Counted from the stretch's first letter, positions 1-11,832 are shown. The stretch: DNA of 64,000 nucleotides from Diphasiastrum complanatum (GCA_029204225.1 CM055104.1:39362527-39426526); one strand, 5' to 3'. Notes: generated by a model not told the origin, from the letters alone. Translations and numbers: made by a program.

Positions 1-1330
1 GGAGACTCTTCAAAAGATCTATGGGTCCAAGAATACCTCAAGATTACTTTTCCTCAAGAACCAAGTTCCTCAATGCTTCCAAGAGAAGAGTGAGAGTGGA
101 CATCAATTTGTTTTGAGAGTAAAAGATTTGAACAAAGAGCTTGCTTATGTTGGTGAACCTATTAAAGAGAGTGATCTTGTGCAAATAGTTTTGAATGGCT
201 TATGTAGTGATTTTACTAACCTTGTCCAAAGGTATGCTATCATGGGAAACTTGCCTGCACTTGAAGACCTTCAAACTGTGTTGATGGCCAAGAAGAGTAG
301 GAAGGCTCATATCAAATCAAGGCTGGAGAGGCTCTCCATCAATGATGATGATGACAAAGACTTATTTTTCAAGAGCAAAGGCAAAGGAAAGAGCAAGGGA
401 GGAGCATTCAAAAAGGAGCAAGAAAAGGATGGAGATCAAGGAGGATCTACATCATCATTATCACAAAGCCCAAGATGGACAAATCAAAGATCACGTGCTA
501 CTATTGTAGCAAGATGGGGCACTATGCCTCAGACATTGGACAAGAGGAGGAAGAGAGTTATCCATGAGGACTCACTCATGATGTCAACCTTTTCATCATC
601 AAATGTCAAAGGTGAAGACCCTTGGTGGATAGATAGCGGGGCTAGCTCCCACATGTCGGGTAGAAGGGAGTACTTTTCTCAACTCAAACCTTATGTAGGA
701 CCTATAAAGTCCATTTTTACAGCAAATGATCATGAATTTAAAGTTGAAGGTGTGGGATCCTTTCCCTTATGCTTAGGATCTTCCAAGAAGACTAAGATAG
801 ATGGTGTTCTTTTCATTCCTAGCATCACTAAGAGCTTACTTAGTGTAGGCCAATTGCTTGACAATGGTTTCTTTGTGGAGTTCTCTACTACTGTATGCAA
901 CATCAAGAAGAATGGGAAGACCATAGCAAGAGGAGGAAGGTTTGGGATGTTGTTTAATCTTGATGCTTTTGTTGATCCTAATCAATTTGTGATAGTAGCC
1001 AAGGAGGACAAGATGACCACAAATGATTTGTGGCACAAGAGGCTTGGTCACATAAACACCAAGTCTATGGAAGTCATGTGCAAGGAGGAGCTTGCTCTAC
1101 CTTCCAATATTCATGGAAAAGGAGGAAAAGGTTTGTGAATCATGTTCTTTGGCTAAAGCACATAGGTTGCCCTTCTCTAACAGTATCACTAAGACTACTC
1201 ACCCTCTTAAGTTGATTCATTTGGATGTACATTTTGCTAGCACAAAGAGCAATGGTGGAGCCACGATGTTTGTAATCTTGAATGACAGATCTTCTAAGAA
1301 TCATATTGGCAAAGATATGGTTGAGATCAA
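1..1330 (+). pseudogene. Ty1/copia gag-protease-integrase remnant (element 1)
   Basis: The window opens inside a copia gag of the UBN2 type. Gag is readable in one frame from 113, followed by a Lys/Gly-rich stretch near 370-400. The zinc knuckle at about 490-540 lies in another frame (CYYCSKMGHYASD) and has lost its last Cys. The protease motif DSGASSHM is at about 630-660 and the pre-integrase motif LWHKRLGH at about 1028-1052. A frameshift near 1130 moves reading to a frame with the CESC...AKAHRLPF zinc-site half and the first integrase strand (LIHLDVHF). The integrase core then breaks off after about 1290. The LTR, RT and RNase H are not seen. It is a dead copy of the same broad lineage as the intact element at 38143-44573. 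Confidence 0.85.
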
Positions 1331-2100
1331 GGAGGAGCTTGATCAAGAGGAGGAGCAAAATCCGAGAGCTTCAACTATTCCAAGGAGGGCCACAAGAGCA
1401 AAGATGGAGCTATCAATGCTCAATTTTGTGGAGAAGGAAAGGCAAGTTGGAAAGGGGGGTACATTTGTTACTTCATTTGCTAAGTTTTGTAATGAAGTCC
1501 CTTTGAATTCTAAAGTATGGAATGAAAGGTGGTTGTCATATCTACTTACTCTTGAGTGTGCTAGAAGTAAGCATGACATTTTCATTTATAAGTTGAAAGA
1601 TTTTGACTTCATTTTCAAAGAGGCATATTGTGAACCTTGTATGAGAGTAAGTGAATCATCCTTGAAGGACACTTATATCCATACAAGAGTATTTGGCCTC
1701 ATTGGTTGATGTAAATTGCTAGTGGTAAGCAATTGTGGACTAGTCAATTATGGACTAGTAAATATGGTATAAATAATCTTGGTGATTGTTTTGTTGACTT
1801 GAAAGATCATATTGAGAAGGAGAACATTCAGGTTTGGAGACTTGAAAACAAAGTCCTTGAGAGTCTTGAACAAAATCATGGTTTGGATCCATGTTTGAGC
1901 ATGATGAAGAAAAAAGACATCAAGGAGGAACCCGAGAAGGAGCACTTGTCTCAAGGCAAAAGAGACCTGAATCTACATCAATATGAAGGTTTGGGTAAAG
2001 AGAAAGGAGCAGCAAGGAAGTTTATCCATATCTCCCTTTACTCATCTTATTTTGTGTTTGATAAAAAAACATGTCATGTATTTGACAAAGTCCTTTGATG
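1331..2100 (+). other. unassigned open frames downstream of copia remnant
   Basis: Two consecutive open stretches (to 1709, then 1733-2098 in another frame) follow the broken integrase. The first part is Glu-rich (EELDQEEEQNPRAS) and could be the linker that follows integrase in copia polyproteins. The rest does not match RT or RNase H motifs. The second stretch contains a charged, heptad-like segment around 1790-1870 (IEKENIQVWRLENKVLESLE) that could form a short coiled coil. It may be retroelement filler, a captured host fragment or chance; no function is assigned. Confidence 0.4.
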
Positions 2101-2125
2101 ATGCTAGTATGAACATTGTTTTTCA

Positions 2126-2688
2126 TCCTTCGTCGAGTTTTCTGGTTTCACTATTTATAATAAATGATCATTTGTGAGTTGGGTGAAGAATAGATCTATC
2201 AGGATGTTCCAAAAAGTCTATTTTTACTCTCGCCAAGTTACAGAAACCCCATTTTTTTCAGAAGGAACCTTCGCCAATTCCACCCTAGTCTTATCTGAGT
2301 TACATTCCTTATCTGAGAGTTTGGCGAAGGTTATTTCCAACAAATTTGTCAAGAAAAAACTTGATCAGAGATTTTTACCTAAAATAGCATTGTTGGGACC
2401 TTCGTCGAGTCAACCTTCGCCTAGGAAACCTTCACCAGTACTATTTTTAGGTTCTGATTCTCCAAATCAAGTCTTTGTCAAATTTTTGGTCAAATCTGGT
2501 TCAATTTGATTTTGATTCTGAGAATTCTTCATTTTGAGAAGTGTCGATCACTTGATCATAGAATCGTTTTTACAGTCTAGGAACATGATTGTTGTCAAGT
2601 GAAAGGAATTTTGTAGATCTGAATTGAGATAAATTTTGATCAAAAATCTAGATCCAATCTCATTGTCTGATTGATTTAATTTGTAAAA
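2126..2688 (+). other. gypsy copy A untranslated leader
   Basis: Non-coding leader preceding gag. AACCTTCGCC occurs exactly at 2266-2275 and 2412-2421, with near copies at about 2137, 2399 and 2427. It aligns with the leader of copy C at about 27850-28385. Confidence 0.7.
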
Positions 2689-3960
2689 ATGGCTGCTCCT
2701 CGGGAAGTCAATCCAATCATTGTTAGGAGATCACCCTGTTTGAATCTACCCAAATACAATGGATTAACAGATCTAGTTAGATTTCTCCATATCTATGTGG
2801 AATCTTGAAGTCTATGGAGAAGTTTTTCCTCAAGATAAACTTAAGCTATTTACAATGGCCTTAATGGGTGTAGCACAAGATTGGTATTATAATCAAGATG
2901 AAATTGAGCGTAAAATGGGAAAACGGAAAATGGTAGGAGAATATATTGAACGGGTTAAACGACTTAAATCTGAGTGCAAACCCGAGCTGAAAAATGCCAT
3001 GATACGTGGTTTTTGTCAGGTCTACCTAAAAGGATCAGACAGAGCTGAAACGCCATAATGAGTATGCAATTTTGCAAAACGCTATGGATGATGCAACACG
3101 AGAGGAGGATGAAGATTCAGATGATGAGCCGAATATTGGTATGTTGTCTTATACAACAGGGTAGACCACTACGACATCCACCACTATTGCATCAACGAAT
3201 GATCAACGCTACTATAGAGATGATGCTCAACGAGTTCTAGAAGCTTGGGAAGAACCATCAGATACAGATGGAAAAATTGTAGTTGCAATTTGATGACAAG
3301 ATCAAAGCCTTGAAAGATTTCCATGGAAAAGCGAACAAGGAACCTGAGAAATTTGCCAAGACTTTTTCTACCAGGGAAAATGTCTGGTGTTCCATTTGTA
3401 CGGGCAATCACACAACAAATGAATGGTCTCAATTGAAAAAACGAATAGAAACTAGTATTTGCCATCTGTGCAATTCACTTGATTATGAGACTGCTTATTG
3501 TCATTTTAATCCTCGAATTATCCAGCAACGATATGCACAGATGGGATATTGGGAATCTCTTTATGGAAAGGATCTTGCAGCCAAACCTCATTTTGGATCC
3601 GGAGAGACTAGTTTTACTAGCCCCACCGACACAACCGGCTCCTCTTGCTAATTTGATGGAACCAGAACCTTACAGAGGTAACGAGCAATGGAATTACAGT
3701 AATGAAAGTGGACCTCAGAACAATATGCTATTTATGCTACCGCACAACAACAAGCATCTAGAAATTGGACCAGAGCGCCACTTGGATGCTTTGCATGTGG
3801 AGAAAACCACAAAGTTGCAGAATGTCCAAACAAAGACAAATTTGTACCATTCTGTCATGACTATGGTTATGGGCATTGCTACAAGGAGTGTCCAACAAGA
3901 CCAAAGTTGCCACTGGCCACAGCTCTTGTCAGTTTAATAACAAAAACCTACAATTCAACC
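2689..3960 (+). pseudogene. gypsy copy A gag (decayed)
   Basis: It starts at the ATG at 2689 (MAAPREVNPIIVRR), matching the gag start of copies B and C. The retrotransposon gag core is visible around 2820-2900 (FTMALMGVAQDWYYNQDE). Frameshifts and stops break it after 3055 and again near 3240. A cluster of zinc knuckles follows: one near 3390-3430 has its last Cys changed to Trp, and the second (CHLCN...C) has His changed to Tyr. Two more lie in another frame near 3790-3900. Gag would package the RNA into virus-like particles; this copy cannot. Confidence 0.8.
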
Positions 3961-4267
3961 TGAACCAAGTATACCTTTGATGGTGGTTACCAAAGCACAG
4001 AAGCAAAAAGAACCGGTAGTAGATCCAGTACCTGCTGATTCTATACCATTAACTGATATACCAACAACATCTGGAGTCTATCCAAATCTCCATGCCGAAA
4101 AGAGGAGATATCATGATATGAGGTAGTGGATTAAACAATTGCAAGAAGAAGAGGAGCTTGAAGCTGCTAAAGCTGCAGCCGCAGTTCATTCTTTATCGGT
4201 GCAGCCACTGGATAATCCACAAATAGATATGAATACTCAGTTGCATCATCATGAAGAATCCTTCTAG

Positions 4268-4795
4268 ATGACTGAACCGGAAGCGCCGCAAACAAAACTC
4301 CTCATGAGTATTTTATCTAGTAAGATCAATATTATGTTGGGAGAGTTCTTGAAGTTGGTGCCAAACGCAAAGGAAGTATTAGCACAAAAGTTAACTCAAA
4401 ATAAACCAGAAGTTCATCAAGAACCACTTTTTTGTGTTGGATTTGAAGAATCTAATGAAGTACTCCATGTCGGAGCAGTTTGGGAAAGTGAGCAAAAAAA
4501 TATCACCCTGTCAATACAACATAGTCAATTTTCTAAAGAAGCGGCCGTGATAGATGGAGGTTCAGGAGTTAACCCGATTTCTACAAAGTTATGTGCAAAG
4601 TGGGGCCTTACAAAGATTAAGCCAGCGGCTCTTGCCATTAAGCTGGCCGATCAAATGACAGTTCGTCCATGGGGAATGGTTGAAGACATACCTGTCAAGA
4701 TTGCCGGAGTAAAGTTTGTCATTACTTTTGTAGTAATGGAATTACTTAAAGCACCATATGTCTATCGGGTCCTACTAGGACGTCCATGGTTATGA
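4268..4795 (+). pseudogene. gypsy copy A aspartic protease domain
   Basis: Open for 175 codons. The catalytic motif reads VIDGGSGVNPIS at about 4549-4584 and the closing motif is LLGRPWL, ending at 4795. The DGGS form, rather than DSGA or DTGA, is a variant I associate with some plant Tat-like gypsy elements. Downstream, 4895-5359 is an open acidic linker of unknown role that continues in other frames to about 5775. RT would be expected next but is missing. Copy C has lost exactly this protease region, so A is the only view of it in the window. Confidence 0.75.
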
Positions 4796-5800
4796 GTTGC
4801 GCAAGTAATTCATAGCTGGGGTACCGAGAAAATCACTTTTGAAAATCGTGAACGTGCAGTCAAAGTTGATCCGATAACTTGGACCATCAAACCAGTGGCC
4901 CAAAAAGAGGATGATGATTCATCAACAACGGATCATACCTGTGACCGACCAGTAAAAAATTGGGGAGTACATTATGACTCTCAAACTGATACTATCAACT
5001 GGAATCAAGCTCTTGCAACAATTGATTGTACAGCAGGCTATATGTGTCAACAAGATAATCAATCCGACTTGAGCGAGATTTCAATATTGGATCAAACTTT
5101 AGATACACCAATTACTTTTCCATTGAATGTGCTGAATGTAGCTTGGATATCAACGGAACCCATACCAAATCCGATTGAAGATGAACTTATTCATGTGAGT
5201 CACGCCTTGACTTATGATGACAATGCAGAACTTACTGATGAGCAGGTTCTAAATCACATGGATCCTACCAGATTTGGAGTACATGATATTCCAACCGCAA
5301 AAAGCAGTTATATTGAAGGAAGACAAGATTACAGGATCAATGACGAAGAAACAAGCTAAACAACATTATAATACAGTTCTGAAATGGAAAAATCCACCTC
5401 AAAAGGTTGATTCGAATAATGTGTCACCCTTAGTGGATAAAGGCAAAGGGAAAGTCAAGGATGATTCTTCAAGTTAGAGTTCTCGCAAGACATCACCATC
5501 CAAGAAGTCATCGCCTTCATGATCGATTCCTGTTAAGAAAGCTAAGTGAAGATCCAAGGACAAAGAACAATCAGATGAAGTCCAGCATGATATGCCAGAG
5601 TATTTCAAACGCTATACTCTGGATGATGTGGTTATCATGTTACCAAAAGCACACCGTGAACCTGAAGAACAAGTGCCAGAATCAGAGAAAACACGTTATG
5701 TAGTTGTTCACCAAACATCAATGACACGACAAAATTTGATCAATGTGGAAAACCTCAACAATAATGAGAACTAGAGCAACAAATTAGTGATTGTTTTAAG

Positions 5801-6115
5801 TACTAGCGTGAAGTCAATATTTTGACAGAGTATTCTTTAGAGAGAGACTTCGACAAATATGTAAGCAAAATCAACCATTGTGTAGAATTTCTGTCAATTG
5901 AAAAGCTTCATCTTTAATGAAGGGTGCACATCATGCATGACACTTTAGCAAGACACACAAAGAACATCAGCCCTTAGTTGGAAATCAAAGAGCTGGAATA
6001 TCTAAAGTAAGAGTATCTCTTTTTTGACAAGGTATGGTTTCATAGACATCTAGAGTCACTCTCAAAAGCTCTATTAGTAGAATACTTCATGGGTAGAACA
6101 TTGTTTAGGTGATGG
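5801..6115. other. junction between two inverted gypsy copies; nothing recognised
   Basis: About 315 bases between the last recognisable part of copy A and the last recognisable gag of copy B. No open frame, repeat or LTR end was recognised. It may hold diverged element sequence. Confidence 0.4.
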
Positions 6116-7288
6116 CATACCATAGCTCCATTGCTCATCACTTCCGTAAGGTTCTGGTTCCATTAAATTGGCAGGAGGAGCGGAGTGTTTTGGTGGGGCA
6201 GGCAAAGCTAGACGTTCCGGGTATCGAAGAGTAGGTTGTCGCAATCTTGCTGCTGGATTTCCTCCATATTGTGGATCTCGATATCCCATCTGGGCATATC
6301 GTTGCTAAATTATCCGAGGATTGAAGTTGCAAAAAGCAGTCTCATGGTTAGATGAATTACATAGATGGCAAACACTGATTTCCATTCGTTTTTTCAATTG
6401 AGGACACTCGTTCACTGTGTGATTTCCTGTACAAATAGAACACCAGATATTTTCCCTGGTAGGAAAAGTCTTTGCAAACTTCTCAGGTTCCTTGTTCGCT
6501 TCTCAGTGGACATTTTCCAATGCTTTGATCTTCTCATCAAATTGCAACTGCAACTTTTCCATCTGTTTCTGCTGGGTCTTCCCAAGTTTCTCGAACTCAT
6601 TGAGCATCATTTTTGCAGTAGCATTGGCATTCGTTGATACAATAGTGGTAGATGTTGTAGTAGTTTGCCCTGCTATATAAGACAACATACTGACATTTGG
6701 CTCATCATCTGAATCTTCATCCTCCTCCCGAATTGCATCGTCCATAGCATTTTGCAAAAGTGCGTACTCATTATGGCGTTTCAGCTCACGTTTGATCCGT
6801 TTAGGTAGACCTGACAAAAATCACATAATCATGGCATTTTCATTAATCAGCTCAGGTTTGCATTCAGATCTAAGACGTTTCACCCTTTCGATGTAATCTC
6901 GAACCATTTCCCGCTTTCCCATTTTAATTTTACTTTAAAGTAGGAAAGGGTCTTCCATAAACTTCCACGGTTTGAACCGTGTGATAAGGGCTCGTCTAAC
7001 AACCTCCCAATCTGTACGCTCAGTTTCATCTTGGTTATAGTACCAATCTTGTGTTGTGCCTGTTAAGGCCATAGGAAACAACTTAACTTTATCTTGAGGA
7101 TAAATCTCACCGTAGACCTCACAGGATTCAGCATAGATCTGAAGAAAGCTAACTGGATCTGTTAATCCATTATATTTGGGTAGATCCAATCGGGGTGCTC
7201 TTCTAACAATAATCGGATTGACCTCCTGTGGAGCACCTCCAGGAGCAGCCATCTTCACAAATGCAGCTTCAGGGGCAGCCATCTTCAC
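6116..7288 (-). pseudogene. gypsy copy B gag (decayed, minus strand)
   Basis: Reading from 7288 downward, the gag N-terminus has a short duplicated start (MAAP...KMAAPGG). The gag core runs LDLPKYNGLTDP to FPMALTGTTQDWYYNQDETER. A break near 6935 is followed by MSGLPKRIKRELKRHNEY and a Gln/Lys-rich segment. Two zinc knuckles are intact on the minus strand around 6340-6450: CSICTGNHTVNEC (C-X2-C-X3-H-X4-C) and CHLCNSSNHETAFC. Similarity to the other copies ends near 6115, just after EPEPYGSDEQWSYG. Protease and pol are absent. Confidence 0.8.
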
Positions 7289-8484
7289 AAATTTAGATCA
7301 AATAAATAATGAGATTGGATCTAGATTTTTTCAAAAAACTATTTCAGATTAGATCTGCTAGACCTATTCCACCTTTCAAGAATCTAATTCTATATGATGA
7401 AAAACTTTTTGAAATTCGATCAATCGATACTTCTAAAAAATGATAAATCTCTCAGAATCCAATTCAGAATATATCAGATTTGATCCGAATTTTGACAGAG
7501 ACTTGATTTGGAAAATCAGAAACTAAAAATAGGACTGGCGAAGGTTCACTAGGCGAAGGTTGGCTCGGCGAAGGTTGAATAGTGCTATTTTGGGAAAAAA
7601 AATACTCTCTGAACATTTTTCTGGCAATTTCTTGGAGATTAACCTTTGCCGACTTCTCAGATGGAAGATCTGACATAGATAAAACTATGGAAAACCGGAC
7701 GAAGGTTTCTGACACAAGAAAATACAGTTTCTGTAATCTGGCGAGGGTAAAAATCAAGATTTTTTGTGATCTGATCAAGAAGAATCTTCGTCAAACTTAA
7801 AAATAGTAATTTTCTATAAATAGAATGTTCTTAAAACTTGGCGAAGGATCAAGAGTAATACTGGTAATTTTGCAAAAAAGTGATTTTTTTTGGCAAAATT
7901 ATGACAATATGACAACTGATCCTCTGATACCCTTCCTATTTTTAGTATTATTCTTCGCCGACCTGGCAGTAGATAGATTTGAATCACATCTTAGCACAGT
8001 AAATCAGGCGAAGGTTCTTTTTCTGTATTTTTTAGGATTTTGATAATTTTTAGTGTTTTTTGGCGGTTTTTCTGATGTTTTTGGAAATCTGCTGGGAATT
8101 AATCTTCGCCCTTCAAACTGAAAGTTTTGTAAACAAAACCGAAGGTGTCTGCAACTTGGCAAAGGTTTCCTGAGAGAGGGTAAAAAGTTTTGAGCTCTAA
8201 TGACGCTTTTTGTCTCTTTTTGACCAAATCTGACAGATTTGACCGATTTATGTTATTTTCTCTAATATCTCAGATCCAAATGGATCTTAAGATTGGTGAT
8301 CTGAATAGATTTCCCTGTTTAATAATCGGATTAGATTTCAAACAAGCAAATCCACTCAAATCAAGCAAAATCAATCCCAAACTAACCCGAAAATGCAGAT
8401 CTAACACTATTCATGCCACGACAAGATGCCTAATGCAAGCTAACCATCAACCAAACATGCTGCAAACTGAAAAATTGGCGTAGC
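7289..8484 (-). other. gypsy copy B leader (minus strand) with GGCGAAGGTT motifs
   Basis: About 1.2 kb of non-coding leader between primer site and gag. On the + strand GGCGAAGGTT occurs exactly at 7537-7546, 7552-7561, 7567-7576 (15-bp steps) and 8007-8016, with near copies elsewhere. These are the reverse complement of the motif in leaders A and C. Confidence 0.75.
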
Positions 8485-8502
8485 TCCCCGGCAACGGTGC
8501 CA
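8485..8502 (-). other. primer-binding site, tRNA-Asp type (copy B)
   Basis: On the minus strand the 18 bases read TGGCACCGTTGCCGGGGA. This matches the 3' end of plant tRNA-Asp at 17 of 18 positions, and it lies 4 bases from the LTR end. Confidence 0.8.
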
Positions 8503-8506
8503 AAAT

Positions 8507-9265
8507 GGTAATGGGTTTCTTTCCTTGCCTTAGCTGAATCCAAGATCTAGTCAATCTAGCATCATAGAGACGGAGTTAGTTGTCACGCGTAGGTTCGTTC
8601 CCATGAGAGCGATAATATAGTTTAGATTTCAACATGAATGGAGGATCTAACACTAACATCCAATAACACTAAGCATTAACACTACATCCATTAACCCTAC
8701 TTCCATTAACCCTAAATCCACAACAATGATAGAAACTTACTCTTCTCTCTCTCCTTTTCTCTCTCACAAAAAGCATAAGAAATAGCAATCCCAATAATGA
8801 TCAAATCTAACAATTAGCAAATACAAAGGAAGCATGAGAAATGGAGGAAAAGAGAGGAAGAGCAAGGACATTTATCAATCCATTTCTAAAGAGAACCAAT
8901 TTGCTTTATTGAAATGAGGAAATGAACATCAAGAGCAACTCGAGTTGGTTCTTTTTTATAGTAGAGAGGAGGACCTTGGCCTCTGAATCCTATTGGTCCA
9001 ATCTTGCCTATCTTTTTATTCTAATTTAAAGAAGTGTGGGAACCATCAAAATTGGAGGGAAACCCAACTTTATTCACTAACTTGACATTTAGGCCCTGCC
9101 ACATTAAAAGTCCCGCAAAAAGGCCTAAAGTCCTTCATTAACTTTTAATAAATCAATCAAATAACTATGTGATCATCGGGTTGGACTTACACACGCAGGG
9201 TACGAAATCCCTCTCATTAATTAACTAGGGCTAGGGTTGCCTTGGGATCCGCAAACCCTCCAACA
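8507..9265 (-). repeat. gypsy copy B 5' LTR (minus strand)
   Basis: The LTR begins (minus strand) TGTTGGAGGGTTTGCGGATC at 9265. It ends CCCATTACC at 8507, where copy C has CCCATTACA. Length 759 bp against 775 bp in copy C. A TATA-like run TATAAAAAAG lies on the minus strand at 8951-8960. Confidence 0.85.
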
Positions 9266-9334
9266 TTGTGGTATAGACCGACTTTCGTTAGCATTTCCTT
9301 AGATTGGCAGTCTATTTGGGGGTGTCGTTTTATA

Positions 9335-9381
9335 ATCCTTCAATCTTGGGGTGAGGATAGGCAAGGAAAGAAACCCACTAC
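9335..9381 (+). repeat. fragment of gypsy LTR 3' end
   Basis: The last roughly 45 bases before 9381 (GAAAGAAACCCACTACA at the end) match the end of the copy C LTR in + orientation. They are fused directly to copia integrase sequence. The bases between 9266 and 9335 are unassigned. Confidence 0.5.
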
Positions 9382-9490
9382 ATGGTGAGTACATATCTAC
9401 CAAGTTCAAAGCATTTTGTGATGCAAATGGGATAAGGAGGGAGCTCACAAGTCCAAGAACACCACAACAAAATAGAGTTGGTAACAAAAT
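9382..9490 (+). pseudogene. copia integrase core scrap
   Basis: A single frame reads GEYISTKFKAFCDANGIRRE and then LTSPRTPQQNRVG. This is the segment between the second Asp and the Glu of the copia D,D35E integrase. The Asp and the catalytic Glu themselves lie outside the fragment. Only about 35 codons remain. Confidence 0.7.
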
Positions 9491-11080
9491 AACTAATACA
9501 TACATGTGCAAGAAAAGAGAGAGGCATGTGCTAACTTTTTCTACTGCCTTCATTCTTTTGCTATCTGATGTGTGCACCACTTTGGAAGATCCAATCCTTC
9601 ATTAGTTTTTTTTTTCTATGCTCTATCTTCCTCTTTAAAGATCAATAACAATTTTGGAAATTTTTTTGTTGCCAACTATTGTGGGTGCTCTTCGTTCTGG
9701 TTCTCCCATATTACACTCTAGCTATGTGTGATTTTACTTAGGGATTTTTTTCCCTTTTCACTATCTACATCTCATTGATAGGTTCATTATTAGTCTCAAG
9801 GGAATTGTCACATCAACTTGATTATTGGATGGTTAATCTCTATACTATTTTTATCTTAAATGATGATTGTGTACATCAAGTTCAAGCATACACTACATTT
9901 ACAATAGAATGACCATAAGCATAAATATTGCAAGTGGAAGTTCAAGTCATGATTGTTTATATATTGTCCACATCGAATGAAACGTGGAGCAATACAAGCA
10001 CCAGGCTTGGATACCATGATGTACTTGAAAATACAAGTGCTAAGAAATCTAAATCAAGTTAATGCCAAAAAATGAGATCATTAAAAAGAACTACAAAGTA
10101 TGCAAAGATTAGTCAGTGGTGTCACACACAACTAGATCATACAAAGAACATCAAAGATGTAACGATGGGCATAGCCATAGCTTGTTGATAAGAGTATGAT
10201 GGAGTCCAAGTGTCCCATCCAAAACCATCCATTCCACTTTGCCTTGCCTTGCCAAGCTATCATTCATCCTTCATGGGGTCACTCGTCTCCCGCTCCATAG
10301 AATGGTGTCAAGAACGCATCAAAATGCATTTTTCCCTTGATGATGTCGTCGCTCTGTTTGTCAGCTTTACATAGGTGCCAAAATGGCCCTTAAGCCCTCC
10401 TTTAGCCAAAGTTATCCACTTCCAAAGTGGCCTTAAGAAAATGACTCTCAAAATGAACTAGTTTTTCATCCTGAAGAAACTATGGCCTTCAAAATGTCTT
10501 TCACCAGTCGGGCCCCTTCAAGCACATCATTTTGAAAAATTTTAATGAAATTTTTTAAAATATCCCCTTCAGGGCTCTTCAGGCCCTCTTCACTGCAATC
10601 CAATGGTGGATTCAAATTCCATGGTCTAGATCACTTCCCAAGAAATAGATCTTGTCCGTCTATCATAATGGAGCCTGATCCTACGGCTACATTCCATACT
10701 GTGCACCGAACCACGCACCTATAGACACCAGATTGCTAAATGCACTATACTTCGATTTGATTCGGAGCGCGCGAGCCTCCTCCAAGGCCTCTCCTCCTTT
10801 ACTTCTATTTTTTGCTATGGCTCTTTCCACAGCTATGGCTGCCCAGCTCCAGATCTGATCCAGCTCTCTCCCGTACTCGCGGCTATTACGGCCTCCAAGA
10901 TGCTACCTCGCACTGCTAGGCTGCCCTCTTGTGGGTTTTTACAAATCTAAAAGGGATTTCCTGGAGAGAGAAAACAGTGTACCCCGTACGACGTCCCTAC
11001 CGTTGCTCGGTACTGATGCTAACGTCGATGGAACTGCTCTTCCAAGAGTACGATCATGCACGTTCCTCCACAGCCTGAGA
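9491..11080 (-). mobile_element. non-coding retroelement interior (H1), minus strand
   Basis: No significant open frame. The right part (about 10310-11080) is alignable in short blocks with 48650-50826 (for example the GATG...TCGTCGCTCTGTTTG / GACGTCGCTTTGTCCG block and CCTACGGCT). Both end at a reversed tRNA-Met primer site. It looks like the leader or interior of a non-autonomous or gutted copia-type element. The left boundary is not visible. Confidence 0.5.
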
Positions 11081-11092
11081 GCTCTGATACCA
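11081..11092 (-). other. primer-binding site, initiator tRNA-Met type (H1)
   Basis: GCTCTGATACCA on the + strand is the exact complement of TGGTATCAGAGC, the standard copia primer site. Its LTR should therefore lie immediately to the right, from about 11093. Confidence 0.75.
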
Positions 11093-11485
11093 AGTTAACA
11101 TTCTATGTGAAAATTCTCATCTAGTGGAGAGTGCAAATTAAAGATGCAATCACTGACTGATTTCTAACCATCAAAACCATAAACAACATCCACAAGTAAC
11201 AAAGTGATGGAAGAGCTCACATTGTGATGGAGCAACCATCTAGTGCAGTTGGGAGATTCCACCATCATCTTTCCAAAATGGTGTTAGCCCTTAGATCTGT
11301 GGATCACCACCATGCTGTGGGAGATTGTACAGGTGGTGCTTAAATACGCTCATCCCATTTAGCTCAACGTGAACTAGGAGTGTAGTAACTTCTATCTACC
11401 CTACCACTGACCAGCAAGGCCAAAAAGAAAAAGAATTCCCGCCCATAAAAGTACAAGAGTTCATACTTCCCCTGCCCTGACCGTT

Positions 11486-11486
<1 letters not shown>

Positions 11487-11524
<38 letters not shown>
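11487..11524. repeat. (CT)n microsatellite
   Basis: About 19 CT units, roughly 310 bp upstream of the IST1-like start codon. CT runs are common in plant core promoters and 5' UTRs. Confidence 0.9.
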
Positions 11525-11528
<4 letters not shown>

Positions 11529-11625
11529 ATTTATCAAAACGCATTCAAATTACTCGACAAAAGCATTGATCTATGCATCAGCTAAAAACATCGAGAAACA
11601 TTCACCAGTCGATGCTCGGAAGAAA

Positions 11626-11649
11626 CCATCCATCCATCCATCCATCCAT
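11626..11649. repeat. (CATC)n short tandem repeat
   Basis: About six CATC/CCAT units between the (CT) run and the IST1-like start codon. Confidence 0.9.
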
Positions 11650-11832
11650 GCTTCCTGCAATGGCCGATTTACTTCAAATCTTAGCTGCTGCTTGTTTTCT
11701 AACTATAATAAACCATGGCATTTTGCAAGACGTGAGATATAGCTACTAAAACTTTGAAGCTAGCTGGCTAGCTGCAGATCTCTGAATTTGGAGGTAGAGC
11801 TCTGTGTAACAGGGACCGAGGAATTAGGCGTC

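Larger units (their letters stand above)
2126..5800 (+). mobile_element. Ty3/gypsy (Tat-like) copy A, 5' and 3' truncated
   Basis: Homology to copy C (26396-34400) begins near 2126, inside the leader, and runs through gag and the protease into the protease-RT linker. LTR, primer site, RT, RNase H and integrase are absent. The leader carries the same AACCTTCGCC motifs as copies B and C. The 3' end meets copy B, which lies in the opposite orientation. Confidence 0.8.
11093..11832. other. region upstream of the IST1-like gene: retroelement LTR (minus) plus gene promoter/5' UTR
   Basis: The sequence next to the reversed primer site should be an LTR of H1, but its far end cannot be placed. The rest carries a (CT) run, a (CATC) run and then the 5' UTR of the gene. 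An in-frame TAG near 11761 precedes the start codon, and no ATG lies between. Confidence 0.5.

Noticed and set aside
11690-11760. Alternative start (MLGRNHPSIH) upstream of the IST1-like gene
   Set aside because: It runs into a stop before the exon and shares no IST1 features. The ATG at 11833 joins exactly to exon 2 and matches the family N-terminus.
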